A DNA stretch of 51,414 bases from Polaromonas sp. (GTDB lineage Bacteria > Pseudomonadota > Gammaproteobacteria > Burkholderiales > Burkholderiaceae): the NCBI GenBank assembly GCA_013823505.1, contig PNMH01000022.1, positions 1 through 51,414 of the forward strand, written 5' to 3'. Position 1 is the first letter of the stretch; each line of letters begins with the position of its first letter. The translations under genes were made by a program, and so were the position numbers. The notes beneath the pieces are model-generated. The model made no database searches. It saw only the letters and a program-made list of their open reading frames with translations, and was not told where the DNA came from. Of this stretch, positions 1 through 9,873 are shown piece by piece.

Positions 1-1785
1 CAAATCGTGATGCCGCAGAACTGGCTGTTCCTGACCAGCTACAAGAAGCAGCGTGAGTCCCTGCTCAAGTCGGTGCAGTGGAATCTTCTGGCTCGTCTAG
101 GTGAAGGCGGCTTTGACAGCCCACAGGCGGCGGGCGCTTTCATCATCCTGCTGACTCAAACCAACACCACGCCGGCGGTGGATTCGACGCTCCGTGGTGT
201 GGAGGCCAGCGCTCCTAAAGGAGCGCAAGACAAGGCTGCACTGCTGCGGCAAGGCGTAATCGTGGCAGTTAGCCAAAAAGGGCAGCTGGGAAACCCCGAT
301 GCGACCGTCGCGTTGGGTCAGCTATCTAGCGCCAATTTGCTTCGGCAAGCTGCAGTCAGCATCGAAGGCCTGTCAACGGGTGACGGCGAGCAGTTCTTGT
401 CCACATTCTGGGAGGTTGATTGGCGGCAAGGCGTGTGGGAACCGTTCATTCAGAGCGTCGATGCAACCGAGCCGTACGGTGGTCGCTCCGAGGTTGTGCG
501 GTGGGAACGCGGTCGTGGGGCTCTCCACTCATTTCCATCGGCTCACAACTTCCCGTCCGAGTACATGAATGGGCGGCAGGTTCTGGGAAAAGCTGGCTTG
601 CGTATAACGCAAATGCGAAAGCTCGCATGTACCTTCTATGGTGGCGAGGTATTCGGAAAGAATGGTGCGACTGTAGTTCCGCACGACTCACAACACTTGC
701 CGGCGCTGTGGTGCTTCGCGACTTCGCCGGAGTACGGTGAGCTCGTTCGTGAGATTGACCAAAGCCTGAAGGTCACCGTTGGGAGCCTGCTCAAGGTCCC
801 GTTCGACCTTACCCACTGGCAACAGGTCGCCGCCGAACGCTACCCCAACGGGCTGCCCAAGCCGTACTCCGACGACCCCACCCAATGGCTGTTCCACGGT
901 CACCCGCAGCCAGCCACCGACCCGCTGCAAGTCGCAATCGCCCGTCTGTCCGGCTACCGCTGGCCGGCCGAGACCGACACGGCGATGGAACTGGCAGACG
1001 AGGCCCGCACCTGGATTGCGCACTGCGAGAAGCTCGCCGAACACACCGACGACGATGGCATCGTCTGCCTGCCCTCGGTGCGCGGCGAGGCGCCCGCTCA
1101 CGACCGTCTGCTCAAGCTGCTGATTGCCGCCTGGGAGACCGTGCAGCCCGGCAGTTGGAAACCCGCCGTGCTCGACAAGCTGCTGGCCGACGCCGACTGC
1201 GCCGGCAAGGGCTTGGACGTTTGGCTGCGCGAGAAGTTCTTCGAGCAGCACGCCAAGCGCTTCCACCACCGCCCCTTCATCTGGCATGTGTGGGACGGCC
1301 TGAAGGACGGCTTTGCCGCGCTAGTGAACTACCACCAGCTCGACCACAAGAAGCTTGAACGCCTCATCCACACCTACCTGGGCGACTGGATTCGCCAGCA
1401 GGAGGCCGGCGTGCGCGACCGCATCGATGGTGCCCCCACGCGCCTTGCCGCCGCCCAGGACCTGAAGCGCCGCTTAGAGCTCATCCTCGAAGGTGAGTCC
1501 GACGGCAAGACCGGATACGACATCTTCGTTCGCTGGAAGCCCCTGGCCGAGCAGCCCATCGGCTGGAACCCAGACCTCAACGACGGCGTGCGCCTGAACA
1601 TCCGCCCCTTTATGACCGCCGAGGTGCTGCGCCACAACAAGAAGCCCAAGCTCAACATCACCTGGGACAAGGACCGCGGCAAGGATGTCGAGAGCGCACC
1701 GTGGTTCAAGACCTTTGGTGGCGACCGCATCAACGACCATCACCTGACGCGTGCTGAAAAGCTGTCAGCGAAAGGAAGCAGCTGA
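1..1785 (+). CDS. pglX: BREX adenine-specific DNA methyltransferase PglX, C-terminal part
   Basis: The frame is open from the first base, so the gene starts upstream of the window. About 594 residues of a family that is usually near 1,200 are visible. The visible part begins with QNWLFLTSYKKQR, which in PglX follows shortly after the catalytic NPPY region; that region is therefore outside the window. The C-terminus carries family-typical blocks such as RPFIWHVWDGLKDGFAALV, FVRWKPLAEQPIGWNPD and NDHHLTRAEK. PglX methylates adenine in a non-palindromic site to mark self DNA and is also needed for phage exclusion in BREX. The stop codon overlaps the next start as TGATG, which implies translational coupling to the OLD-type gene. 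Confidence 0.93.
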   Translation, partial: QIVMPQNWLFLTSYKKQRESLLKSVQWNLLARLGEGGFDSPQAAGAFIILLTQTNTTPAVDSTLRGVEASAPKGAQDKAALLRQGVIVAVSQKGQLGNPDATVALGQLSSANLLRQAAVSIEGLSTGDGEQFLSTFWEVDWRQGVWEPFIQSVDATEPYGGRSEVVRWERGRGALHSFPSAHNFPSEYMNGRQVLGKAGLRITQMRKLACTFYGGEVFGKNGATVVPHDSQHLPALWCFATSPEYGELVREIDQSLKVTVGSLLKVPFDLTHWQQVAAERYPNGLPKPYSDDPTQWLFHGHPQPATDPLQVAIARLSGYRWPAETDTAMELADEARTWIAHCEKLAEHTDDDGIVCLPSVRGEAPAHDRLLKLLIAAWETVQPGSWKPAVLDKLLADADCAGKGLDVWLREKFFEQHAKRFHHRPFIWHVWDGLKDGFAALVNYHQLDHKKLERLIHTYLGDWIRQQEAGVRDRIDGAPTRLAAAQDLKRRLELILEGESDGKTGYDIFVRWKPLAEQPIGWNPDLNDGVRLNIRPFMTAEVLRHNKKPKLNITWDKDRGKDVESAPWFKTFGGDRINDHHLTRAEKLSAKGSS

Positions 1786-3509
1786 TGTTGCTCACGCGTC
1801 TGCAGATTGAGAACTTCCGCGGTATCAAGTCGCTCGACCTCACACTGGGTGAGACCACGGTTCTCATCGGCGAGAACAACAGTGGCAAGACCACCGTGCT
1901 GCAAGCCTTGCGCGCGTGCCTGCAGCACCTGCGCGGCAGCGGTCGAGCTTCAGTGTTCGAGGACTTCGATTTTCACTTTGACGGTGCTTCGTCTGACCCG
2001 ACGACAGCGCCGCCCATCGTCATCACGCTGACGTTTGAGGAATCGAAGCCAGACGAATGGTCCGAGGAAGTCGAGCGGCAGCTGGGGGGCGACGCCAGCA
2101 TCGTCATGCTGATGCCGCCGGATGACCATCTTCGAGTTCAGCTGCGTGTGACGTCAGAGTTCTCGAAAGTCACCCAAGAGGTAGATACCGGCTTCGACTT
2201 CCTGGACGCAACGGGCAAACCGTTGGCACCTAAGAGCAAGGGCCGGTTGTCAGCGCTGCAGCAACTGCGGCCGCTGTTCTACCTGTCAGCCCTCCGCGAC
2301 GCCGGCAAGGAGTTCTCACGAACCTCGCAGTTCTGGTCGCCCTTCGTCAAGAACTCCCAGATTGACGCAACCAAGAAGGCGGAAATCGAGGCTCAGCTCC
2401 AGGAAATCAACGCGGAAATCATCGAAGCCCATGGCACGTTCAAGGGCGTTCGCGAGCACCTGTCAAAGGTGCAGGAACTCGTGTCCCTGGGGCAGAAGGA
2501 CGTGGTGAGCGTGGATGCGGTTCCGGCCCGCATCTTCGACATGCTCAACCGCACCCAGGTGAGCATCGCGTCTTCCACAGGGGCTCGGCTGCCTATTGCA
2601 CGACACGGCGAAGGCACGCAGAGCTTGACCGTGTTGATGCTGTTCGATGCCTTCCTTCGCTCGGAGCTGGCTCGGAAGCAGGGCGTCAAGGACTCGCAGC
2701 CCATCGTTGCGTTAGAGGAGCCCGAGGCGCACTTGCATCCAAGTGCGGTGCGAGCGCTCTGGAAGACCATTCGGGACATCAAAGGTCAAAAGCTGATTGC
2801 CACGCACTCAGGCGACCTGCTGTCGGTGGTTGATGTCGGTTCCATACGGCGGCTGTATCGCCAAGGCACTGAGGTTCATGTCGGTCTACTGCCGTCGGGC
2901 TTGCTTCGCGACAGAGAGCGCCAGAAGTTCGACTTCCTGGTTCGTCGAACCCGAGGCGAGCTGTTCTTCGCGAGGTGTTGGCTGCTCGGAGAGGGTGAGA
3001 CGGAAGCGATTCTGTTTGCCGGCGCGGCCGAACTTCTTGGCATCGACCTGGAACAAGCCGGTGTGCGCTGCGTAGAGTACAGGCAAGGCGACATCTCCTA
3101 CTTTCTTGAGGCAGCGAACTCGCTCGGAATTGCTTGGCACGTGTTCACCGACGCCGACGCGCAAGGTCTTGGCGATGCGCAAAAGGCCAAGGACAGAGTG
3201 CCGGGCGGAACGCTTGTCAATCGTCGGGTGACGACCATGGTCGGCGCCGCGTCTGCGGAACCCTACCTCGCGACACATGGATTCCTGGACTTCTACGAGA
3301 CGTTGATTGGCCCAGCCAAGGTGCGTGAGATTCAAGTGCCGAGGACTGATGCTGCCTATCCTGTCGAGGTTACCAAGCGAATTCCAAACGGCAAACCCGC
3401 TGCGGCACATGCGGTGGTTGAGGAAATGAAGCGTCGCGGCGCGGCTTCGGTGCCTACGGCACTTCGGCTGGCCATCCTGAAGGCAGCGGCGCTAGGCCGG
3501 AGGTGCTGA
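1785..3509 (+). CDS. OLD-family ATPase with TOPRIM nuclease domain (GajA-like)
   Basis: This 574-residue protein has an N-terminal ABC-type ATPase: Walker A GENNSGKT at residues 29-36, a signature/Walker B region with LEEPEAHLHPSA, and a switch His in IATHSGD. A C-terminal TOPRIM domain follows, with GEGETE at 402-407 and the acidic pair in TDAD at 455-458. The layout and length match GajA of Gabija (about 578 residues), a nucleotide-controlled DNA nickase, as well as class 2 OLD nucleases. The next gene is a UvrD-like helicase, the usual GajB partner. It overlaps pglX by TGATG and the helicase gene by TGATG. The OLD/TOPRIM architecture is certain; the Gabija assignment is inferred from architecture and pairing. 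Confidence 0.85.
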   Translation: MLLTRLQIENFRGIKSLDLTLGETTVLIGENNSGKTTVLQALRACLQHLRGSGRASVFEDFDFHFDGASSDPTTAPPIVITLTFEESKPDEWSEEVERQLGGDASIVMLMPPDDHLRVQLRVTSEFSKVTQEVDTGFDFLDATGKPLAPKSKGRLSALQQLRPLFYLSALRDAGKEFSRTSQFWSPFVKNSQIDATKKAEIEAQLQEINAEIIEAHGTFKGVREHLSKVQELVSLGQKDVVSVDAVPARIFDMLNRTQVSIASSTGARLPIARHGEGTQSLTVLMLFDAFLRSELARKQGVKDSQPIVALEEPEAHLHPSAVRALWKTIRDIKGQKLIATHSGDLLSVVDVGSIRRLYRQGTEVHVGLLPSGLLRDRERQKFDFLVRRTRGELFFARCWLLGEGETEAILFAGAAELLGIDLEQAGVRCVEYRQGDISYFLEAANSLGIAWHVFTDADAQGLGDAQKAKDRVPGGTLVNRRVTTMVGAASAEPYLATHGFLDFYETLIGPAKVREIQVPRTDAAYPVEVTKRIPNGKPAAAHAVVEEMKRRGAASVPTALRLAILKAAALGRRC

Positions 3510-5422
3510 TGAACTACCTAGACACACTGAATACCAGCCAGACTGAAGCGGCCCTGTGGAACGACGGCGCGTTGCTGGTTCTTGCAGGCCCAGGCTCGGG
3601 AAAGACCAAGACGCTGACGGCTCGGGTGGCCCGGCTCATTTCGGAGAGTTCGGGCGAATCCTTCCGCATCCTTTGTTTGACCTTCACCAAGAAGGCAGCA
3701 ACGGAGATGCGCGAGCGGCTATTCAAAATCGTGCCGGACGCACGCGACCGTGCGCTGCTCTCGACATTTCACTCGTTCGCCACGGACATACTGCGCCAAC
3801 ATGGCAGCCATTTTGGCCTGACACCCGAGTTCGAGATTCTTGAAAGGTCGGAGCAGATTTCGATTGTCAAGCGGTTGCTGGCGGCCAACGAAGATGGCTA
3901 TTCGCGCATCGTATCGGCCGAGAAGGCACTCGAGTCTCTGGAGTTTCTTTTCCGTGGCTTGGTACCCGATGACAAGGTGGCTTCGCTGCTGAAGGATGGC
4001 GAGGTCGGCAGGCAACACGCAGCTCTTTTTGCAGCCTACAAGCAAGCGCTGCGCGACCAGAATGCCCTGGACTACGGAGCCATCCTCTACTTCTGCGAAG
4101 AGCTTTTGACAGCACGGCCGCGCCTCGCACGTCAGCTCAGAACGGTCTACAAATACATCTGCGTTGATGAGTTCCAGGACACGAATCTGGCTCAGTACCA
4201 GTTGCTGCGGGCGCTGACACCCGAGCGCGACGCGAATCTCTTCATCGTTGGCGATGACGACCAAATCATCTACCAGTGGAACGGTGCCAGCCCGACGCGT
4301 ATCAACGAGTTGGAGCGCCACTACGAACTGAAGACCATTCAGCTGCCAGAAAACTACCGTTGCCCTGCGGAGGTGGTCGACCTTGCGAACGCGTTGATTG
4401 CCCACAACGGCGAGCGAGCTGCGGGCAAGAAGCCCTTGAAAGCGATGCGAAGCCTGGCAGAAACCTCTCCCATCGGCTTGGAGCGATTCGACGATGAAGA
4501 CGAGGAAGCTGCCGCAGTGGCGTCGCACATTGCCGAGCGACTTCGCGAAAGAACACCCCCACATGAGATTGTGGTGCTCGCGCGAAACACCAAGTTGCTG
4601 GAGCGGGTTGGGGCGGCGCTGACCAGCGTCAGCATCGAAGCCCATGTGCAGCGGCGCAAGTCGCAATTTGAAAGCGCGCCTGTTCGGTTGATTCTGTCGG
4701 CACTGAAGTTGGCTGCCGTGCGTTCCGATGAGGAAATCTCGGCGACGCTCACGAAGGCGCTGTCGGATTGCATGGGCACTTCGATTGAACCCGACGAACT
4801 GGCCGCATGGTCCGCCCAAACCAATGGGGACAACCTGGAGGCCCTTGTTCAGCTGACGTCCAACCACCTGGACGTGCCACAGGTGATTTGCGATGTGTTC
4901 AAGACGCTGTCCGGCGGCGACTACGCTGGGTTTGTGGCCAGCGCGTTCGCCTACTTCGATGCCGAAGAGAAGGCGATTGAGTCGGGTGCTGAAGGTGGCG
5001 AAGCCTACGCAGACTATCCCGCCGAGCGCGAAATCTGGCGTGGCATTGTTCGGGACCTAGGCGGTGAAACCGATGCCTATGCCCTACCGCTGGGACAGTT
5101 TCTGCAAGAGTTGGCTTTGGCAAACAAGTCTCCCGAAGCGCCGTCCTCAGCGGTGCGGTGTCTGACAGTCCATGCCTCCAAGGGCATGGAATTCAGTCAC
5201 GTTTACTTGGTTGGTATGGCCGAAGACCAGCTTCCATCGTTCCAAGCCAAAAAGGCAGGCGACGACAGCAGAGAGATGCAGGAGGAGCGACGGAATTGCT
5301 TCGTGGCGATTACCCGAACGATGGAGTCGCTGAAGCTCACCTACGCTGACAGGTACAACGGCTGGCGCAAGCCGCCTTCACGATTCCTGTTCGAGATGGG
5401 CCTGCTGGAGTCGGGAAAATGA
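3509..5422 (+). CDS. UvrD/Rep-family superfamily 1 helicase (GajB-like)
   Basis: The protein has 637 residues. Helicase motifs run in order: Walker A GPGSGKT (27-33), motif II DEFQD (220-224), motif III VGDDDQIIYQWNGA, motif IV LPENYRCP, motif V HASKGMEFSHVYLVG and motif VI FVAITRTM. I chose the ATG at 3509 because GGAGG lies 5 nt upstream; an in-frame GTG at 3503 is the alternative. It overlaps the OLD gene (TGATG) and pglZ (ATGA). Known GajB proteins are shorter (about 494 residues), so this is a longer, more Rep-like member. It presumably works with the OLD nuclease, sensing or unwinding DNA ends of invading phage. No separate nuclease domain is visible. Confidence 0.88.
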   Translation: MNYLDTLNTSQTEAALWNDGALLVLAGPGSGKTKTLTARVARLISESSGESFRILCLTFTKKAATEMRERLFKIVPDARDRALLSTFHSFATDILRQHGSHFGLTPEFEILERSEQISIVKRLLAANEDGYSRIVSAEKALESLEFLFRGLVPDDKVASLLKDGEVGRQHAALFAAYKQALRDQNALDYGAILYFCEELLTARPRLARQLRTVYKYICVDEFQDTNLAQYQLLRALTPERDANLFIVGDDDQIIYQWNGASPTRINELERHYELKTIQLPENYRCPAEVVDLANALIAHNGERAAGKKPLKAMRSLAETSPIGLERFDDEDEEAAAVASHIAERLRERTPPHEIVVLARNTKLLERVGAALTSVSIEAHVQRRKSQFESAPVRLILSALKLAAVRSDEEISATLTKALSDCMGTSIEPDELAAWSAQTNGDNLEALVQLTSNHLDVPQVICDVFKTLSGGDYAGFVASAFAYFDAEEKAIESGAEGGEAYADYPAEREIWRGIVRDLGGETDAYALPLGQFLQELALANKSPEAPSSAVRCLTVHASKGMEFSHVYLVGMAEDQLPSFQAKKAGDDSREMQEERRNCFVAITRTMESLKLTYADRYNGWRKPPSRFLFEMGLLESGK

Positions 5423-7782
5423 GCACCGAACACGAACGGCCTTCGTCGCAGCTCACCACTGTCGGTGCGGCGCTGGCGGCAGCGCTGCAGTCGGCCGCCA
5501 AGGGCAACTCTCACACAGCGGCGTCTGCCGCTGCGGTGCTCTGGCCAGACAAGGAGGGGCAATGGCAGGCCGCCATGCCTTCCCTGAAGAAGCTGATGCC
5601 CGGCCTTTGCGAACTGGGTGCCTACACCCCAGACGAGCGTCGTGGTCCGGCGGTTTGGCTCAAATGTGCCATCGCAGGTTCGCTGCCCGAGGTTCAGCTC
5701 GCAGGCGTCCCGGTGGTCTATCTGTCCGGTGTGAGCCGAGCTGAGCTGCGCGCCATCGAGAGCTGCCCGCGCGACCTGCAGCCTTTAGCCGAACTGCAAT
5801 ACCGCGGGGCGTTCTGGAGCCAGGTCAACGCCAAGGACTGGACGTTGTCGGCTTTTCTTGCATCGAAGAATGGCGGTCTGGGTTTGGAGGTGGCGCAGGA
5901 CAAAGCCACCCAGGAAGCGCTGGTACAGACGCTGCAAGCTGGTGTCCTGCTGGACCGCAGCTTGAACGACCTTAAGGGTCGCACCATCAACGCGGAGTGG
6001 CTGCTGAGCCTGTTGGCACCGAATCCCACTCGCGACTTGCTGTTGTGGATGAACGAACCGGAACTCGCGCGCCGCCAGTGGGGCGATGTGCTCTGGGATG
6101 TGTTCAACAAGCGCTGCAAGGCCGACTTCGGCTTCGACCCGGTGGCCGACGGGGTGCTGGTTGCCGCTGAGCGACTGGCCAAGGCTCAGGGGAAGTGGGC
6201 GGCAGTGACCGAGCTCTATCGAGACTCCTACGGCAGCTTCCCGAACGTTTTCGGGTTGTTGGGCAAGGTGCAGCCACCGCAACTGGGCCTGTTTCCCGAC
6301 CAGGAATTGCTGTCGGGGTATCCGCAGGTCAACGAGCAAAGCGAATCAGCGCTGCGATATGCCCTGTCGGCCTGCGGCAGCATGGTGGCTCCGCAAGCCC
6401 GCGCGGCGGTGCTTGCCGCAGAAAAGGAACATGGCGCACGCCGCGGTTGGCTGTGGGCCCGCATGGGGCGGTCACCGTTGGCCATCGCGCTGGGCCACCT
6501 CGCCTTGCTGGCCGAGCGCAGCGCCTCCGTGCCTATCGGCCAAACCCCCGCCGAGTTGGCTGCTGACTACCAGCAGACTGGATGGCAGGTCGACCAGGCC
6601 GCGTTGCACGCGCTGGGCTGCGTGCACGCCAAGGCCGACCTAGAGGCTGTGAGCGCCGCACTGCGTGCGATGTACCTGCCATGGATGGAAGAGGCGGCCC
6701 GCAGGCTGCAAGAGGGTGCTAAGGCAGCCGGTGGACTGCCGCCACTGCCGACGGAACAAAACAATGGCGTTGGTGCAGGTACGTGCACGGTCTTCGTGGA
6801 CGGCCTGCGATACGACACGGCGGTGCAACTCCAACAGCGGCTCTCGGTCCTGGGTGGAACGAAGCTCTCGACACGCTGGACCAGCCTGCCCTCGGTGACG
6901 GCCTCTGGCAAAGCCTGGTGTTCGCCGGTATCCGCCCATATCGCCGGCACGGCGGAAGACTCTGAGTTCGAACCAAGGGTTGCTTCAGATGGCAAGCCAC
7001 TGTCGGGCCACAACTTCCGCAAGCTGCTGAACGAGCATGGAGTCCAGCCGCTCGAGAAGCACGAAACCGGCAACCCACAAGGGCGGGCCTGGACGGAGGC
7101 GGGCGACCTGGACCATTACGGGCACGAACATGGCATACGCTTGGCGCGGGACCTGGGCACCCAGCTGGACCAGGTGGTCGAGCGGGTCACTGAGCTGAGC
7201 GATGCGGGTTGGAAGCGCGTGCGCGTCGTGACCGACCACGGCTGGCTGCTCATGCCCGGCGGTCTGCCGAAATCGGAACTGGCCAAGCACCAAACCGAGA
7301 CCCGATGGGGACGCTGTGCGGTGTTGAAGGACAGCGCGCACGGTACCCCGCTGACCTTTGGGTGGGACTGGTGCAAGGCCGTCCAAGTGGCCTACGCCCC
7401 GGGTATCTCCAGCTTCATCGCCGGTGCCGAGTACGCCCATGGCGGCATCAGCCTGCAGGAATGCCTGGTTCCAGTGCTGCAACTGGAATGTGTCGGCGCC
7501 GCTGGAGCAACGGCGACCGTCACCATCAAGTCGGTGACTTGGAAGGGGTTGCGTTGCACAGTGGTGGTGGATGGAGGCGCTCCGGGCCAGCGCATCGACA
7601 TCCGTACCAAGGCGGCGTTGGCGTCCAGCTCGCTGGCATCCAGCGACAAGCCGCTTGAAGGCGGCAAGGCCAGCTTGGCGGTTGCCGACGATGAACAGAT
7701 GGCGGCCGCGGCCGTGGTGGTGGTGTTGAGCGCCGATGGAGAGGTGCTGCAGAAGCAGGCCACCACGGTGGGAGGGAACTGA
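5419..7782 (+). CDS. pglZ: BREX type 1 alkaline-phosphatase-superfamily protein PglZ
   Basis: The protein has 787 residues. The C-terminal half is the PglZ core: VDGLRYD at residues 460-466 supplies the first metal-site Asp, SLPSVTASGKAW follows, then VTDHGW at 604-609 and YAHGGISLQE with His 674. These are the expected alkaline-phosphatase-superfamily positions. PglZ is the hallmark BREX gene and, with BrxB, PglX and BrxC, forms part of the complex needed for both methylation and restriction. The start overlaps the helicase stop as ATGA, so the nested gene pair is translationally continuous with BREX. The N-terminal 400 residues are diverged, as is usual in the family. Confidence 0.93.
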   Translation: MSTEHERPSSQLTTVGAALAAALQSAAKGNSHTAASAAAVLWPDKEGQWQAAMPSLKKLMPGLCELGAYTPDERRGPAVWLKCAIAGSLPEVQLAGVPVVYLSGVSRAELRAIESCPRDLQPLAELQYRGAFWSQVNAKDWTLSAFLASKNGGLGLEVAQDKATQEALVQTLQAGVLLDRSLNDLKGRTINAEWLLSLLAPNPTRDLLLWMNEPELARRQWGDVLWDVFNKRCKADFGFDPVADGVLVAAERLAKAQGKWAAVTELYRDSYGSFPNVFGLLGKVQPPQLGLFPDQELLSGYPQVNEQSESALRYALSACGSMVAPQARAAVLAAEKEHGARRGWLWARMGRSPLAIALGHLALLAERSASVPIGQTPAELAADYQQTGWQVDQAALHALGCVHAKADLEAVSAALRAMYLPWMEEAARRLQEGAKAAGGLPPLPTEQNNGVGAGTCTVFVDGLRYDTAVQLQQRLSVLGGTKLSTRWTSLPSVTASGKAWCSPVSAHIAGTAEDSEFEPRVASDGKPLSGHNFRKLLNEHGVQPLEKHETGNPQGRAWTEAGDLDHYGHEHGIRLARDLGTQLDQVVERVTELSDAGWKRVRVVTDHGWLLMPGGLPKSELAKHQTETRWGRCAVLKDSAHGTPLTFGWDWCKAVQVAYAPGISSFIAGAEYAHGGISLQECLVPVLQLECVGAAGATATVTIKSVTWKGLRCTVVVDGGAPGQRIDIRTKAALASSSLASSDKPLEGGKASLAVADDEQMAAAAVVVVLSADGEVLQKQATTVGGN

Positions 7783-7784
7783 AT

Positions 7785-9830
7785 ATGCAACTTGACGAAC
7801 TGGACCGCAAAGCGACACAAGCCTTCGAGGGCTACGTGGTGCGGAAAGACTTGGTGCGCACGTTCAGCCGCCAGTTCCCTGTGCCCACCTACGTGGTCGA
7901 GTTCCTGCTGGGGCGCTACTGCGCGACCACCGACGAAGCTGAAATCCAGGAAGGCCTGGACATCGTGCAGCGGCAGCTGGGCTCACGCACCGTCAAGGCC
8001 GGCGAAGAAGAGTTGTTCAAGGCCCGTGCCCGCGAATCTGGCTCCGTGAAAATCATCGACATCATCACGGCCCGTCTGGACTCGAAGACGGATTCCTACG
8101 TCGCCACCCTGCCCAGCCTGCGCCTGAACGACGTGCGGCTGACACCTGACATGGTGAAGGAGAACGAGCGCATGCTGACAGGTGGCTTCTATGCGGAGGT
8201 CACGCTGGGCTACGACGCGTCGATTGCACAGGAAAAAGGAGGCCGCCCTTTCGGGGTCGACGCCCTTCGTGCCATCCAGCTCTCCAAGCGCGAGGTGCTG
8301 GACGTGCTGGCCAAGGGTCGTGCTCAATTCTCAACGGCCGAGTGGCGCGACCTGCTGCTGCGAAGCGTTGGCTTCGAGCCGGAGACGCTGCCCGAGCGGG
8401 CAAAGGACGCGCTGCTGCTGCGCATGGTGCCGTTCGTGGAGCGCAACTACAACCTGGTGGAGCTGGGGCCGCGCGGCACAGGCAAGTCTCACCTGTTCCA
8501 GCAGGTATCGCCGTATGCACACCTCATCTCCGGCGGCAAGGCCACCGTGGCCCGGATGTTCGTCAACAACGCCAGCGGCCAGCGTGGCCTAGTCTGCCAG
8601 TACGACGTGGTCTGCTTCGACGAGGTGTCGGGCGTGTCCTTCGACCAAAAGGACGGCGTGAACATCATGAAGGGCTATATGGAGAGCGGCGAGTTCTCCC
8701 GTGGCAAAGAGAGCATCCGCGCGGACGGCTCCATCGTGCTCGTCGGCAACTTCGACGTCGATGTTGAACACCAGCAACGCATCGGCCATCTGTTCGGCCC
8801 CCTGCCTCCCGAGATGAGGGACGACACGGCGTTCATGGACCGTATCCATTGCTTCCTGCCAGGCTGGGACGTGCCGAAGCTCAGCCCGGGCTTGTTCACG
8901 CAGCACTTCGGTCTGGTGAGTGACTTTCTCTCGGAGTGCTTCACGCAACTGCGCAACCAGAGCCGGGTGTCCGCCTTGCAGAACCGCGTTTACTGGGGCG
9001 GAGCGCTATCGGGGCGGGACCTCAACGGCGTGAACAAGACGGTCAGTGGCCTGCTGAAACTGCTTCACCCGAATGCCGAGACGCCGGTCAGCGACGAAGA
9101 CCTCGAATGGGCCGTGCGTCTGGCGCTGGAGGTGCGCCGGCGCGTCAAGGAGCAGCAAAAACGAATCGGCGCGGCCGAGTTCCGCAACACGCACTTCAGC
9201 TACACGATGGGTGCCGAGGGCGTGGAGAAGTTTGTCAGCACGCCCGAGCTCCAAAGCCAGGGCGGCATCGGCGATGAGCCTTTGGAGTGCGGGCAGATTT
9301 GGACGCTCAGCCCTGGGGGGCAGGACGAGCATCCGGGGCTCTTCCGCCTGGAGGCCACCGAGGGCCCGGGCAGCGGTGTGCGGGTGTTGAACAACCCGGT
9401 ACCGGCGCCATTCAAAGAGTCGATTCGCTGCGCCGAGCAGAACCTGTATGCCCGCGCCCAGCAACTGGTGGGCGACCGCGACCCGAGGTCACACGAATTC
9501 TCGGTACAGCTGCGCGGCTTTGATGCAGCAAAGACCGGCGCCAAGACCGGCGTGGCCGCCCTGGTGGCGCTGTCCAGCGCGCTACTGAAGAAATCGGTGC
9601 GCGGTGGACTGGTGGTGGTGGGCGAGGTGACGCTGGGCGGCACCATCGAGCCCATCCACAACGCCGTCACCCTCGCCGAGCTTGCCATCGAAAAGGGTGC
9701 CAAGTCGCTGCTGCTGCCGGTGTCCTGCCGACGGCAGTTGTTTGACCTGTCCGATGAGATGGCGACCAAGCTCGACATCGAGTTCTATCAGGATGGGCGG
9801 GATGCGCTATTGAAGGCGCTGGCTGATTGA
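7785..9830 (+). CDS. brxL: BREX protein BrxL (AAA+ ring ATPase with Lon-like C-terminal domain)
   Basis: The protein has 681 residues. The N-terminus (starting MQLDELDRKATQAFEGYVVR) and middle are typical of BrxL. The P-loop is GPRGTGKS at 228-235 and the Walker B-like segment is VVCFDEVSG. The last 140 residues resemble a Lon proteolytic domain fold (VVGEVTLGGTIEPIHN), but I do not see a clear Lon PSAG-type catalytic serine motif. BrxL forms DNA-binding hexameric rings and is required for phage restriction in type 1 BREX. The start lies 2 nt after pglZ and is preceded by GGAGGG 8 nt upstream. As in canonical type 1 loci it is the last BREX gene. Confidence 0.94.
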   Translation: MQLDELDRKATQAFEGYVVRKDLVRTFSRQFPVPTYVVEFLLGRYCATTDEAEIQEGLDIVQRQLGSRTVKAGEEELFKARARESGSVKIIDIITARLDSKTDSYVATLPSLRLNDVRLTPDMVKENERMLTGGFYAEVTLGYDASIAQEKGGRPFGVDALRAIQLSKREVLDVLAKGRAQFSTAEWRDLLLRSVGFEPETLPERAKDALLLRMVPFVERNYNLVELGPRGTGKSHLFQQVSPYAHLISGGKATVARMFVNNASGQRGLVCQYDVVCFDEVSGVSFDQKDGVNIMKGYMESGEFSRGKESIRADGSIVLVGNFDVDVEHQQRIGHLFGPLPPEMRDDTAFMDRIHCFLPGWDVPKLSPGLFTQHFGLVSDFLSECFTQLRNQSRVSALQNRVYWGGALSGRDLNGVNKTVSGLLKLLHPNAETPVSDEDLEWAVRLALEVRRRVKEQQKRIGAAEFRNTHFSYTMGAEGVEKFVSTPELQSQGGIGDEPLECGQIWTLSPGGQDEHPGLFRLEATEGPGSGVRVLNNPVPAPFKESIRCAEQNLYARAQQLVGDRDPRSHEFSVQLRGFDAAKTGAKTGVAALVALSSALLKKSVRGGLVVVGEVTLGGTIEPIHNAVTLAELAIEKGAKSLLLPVSCRRQLFDLSDEMATKLDIEFYQDGRDALLKALAD

Positions 9831-9873
9831 GCATGTTGTAAATCAAAACGAGCCTGGGGAGGCATCGCAGTCG

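Noticed and set aside
688..1287. 199-codon minus-strand frame inside pglX
   Set aside because: It lies opposite strongly conserved PglX sequence and has no supported start or domain.
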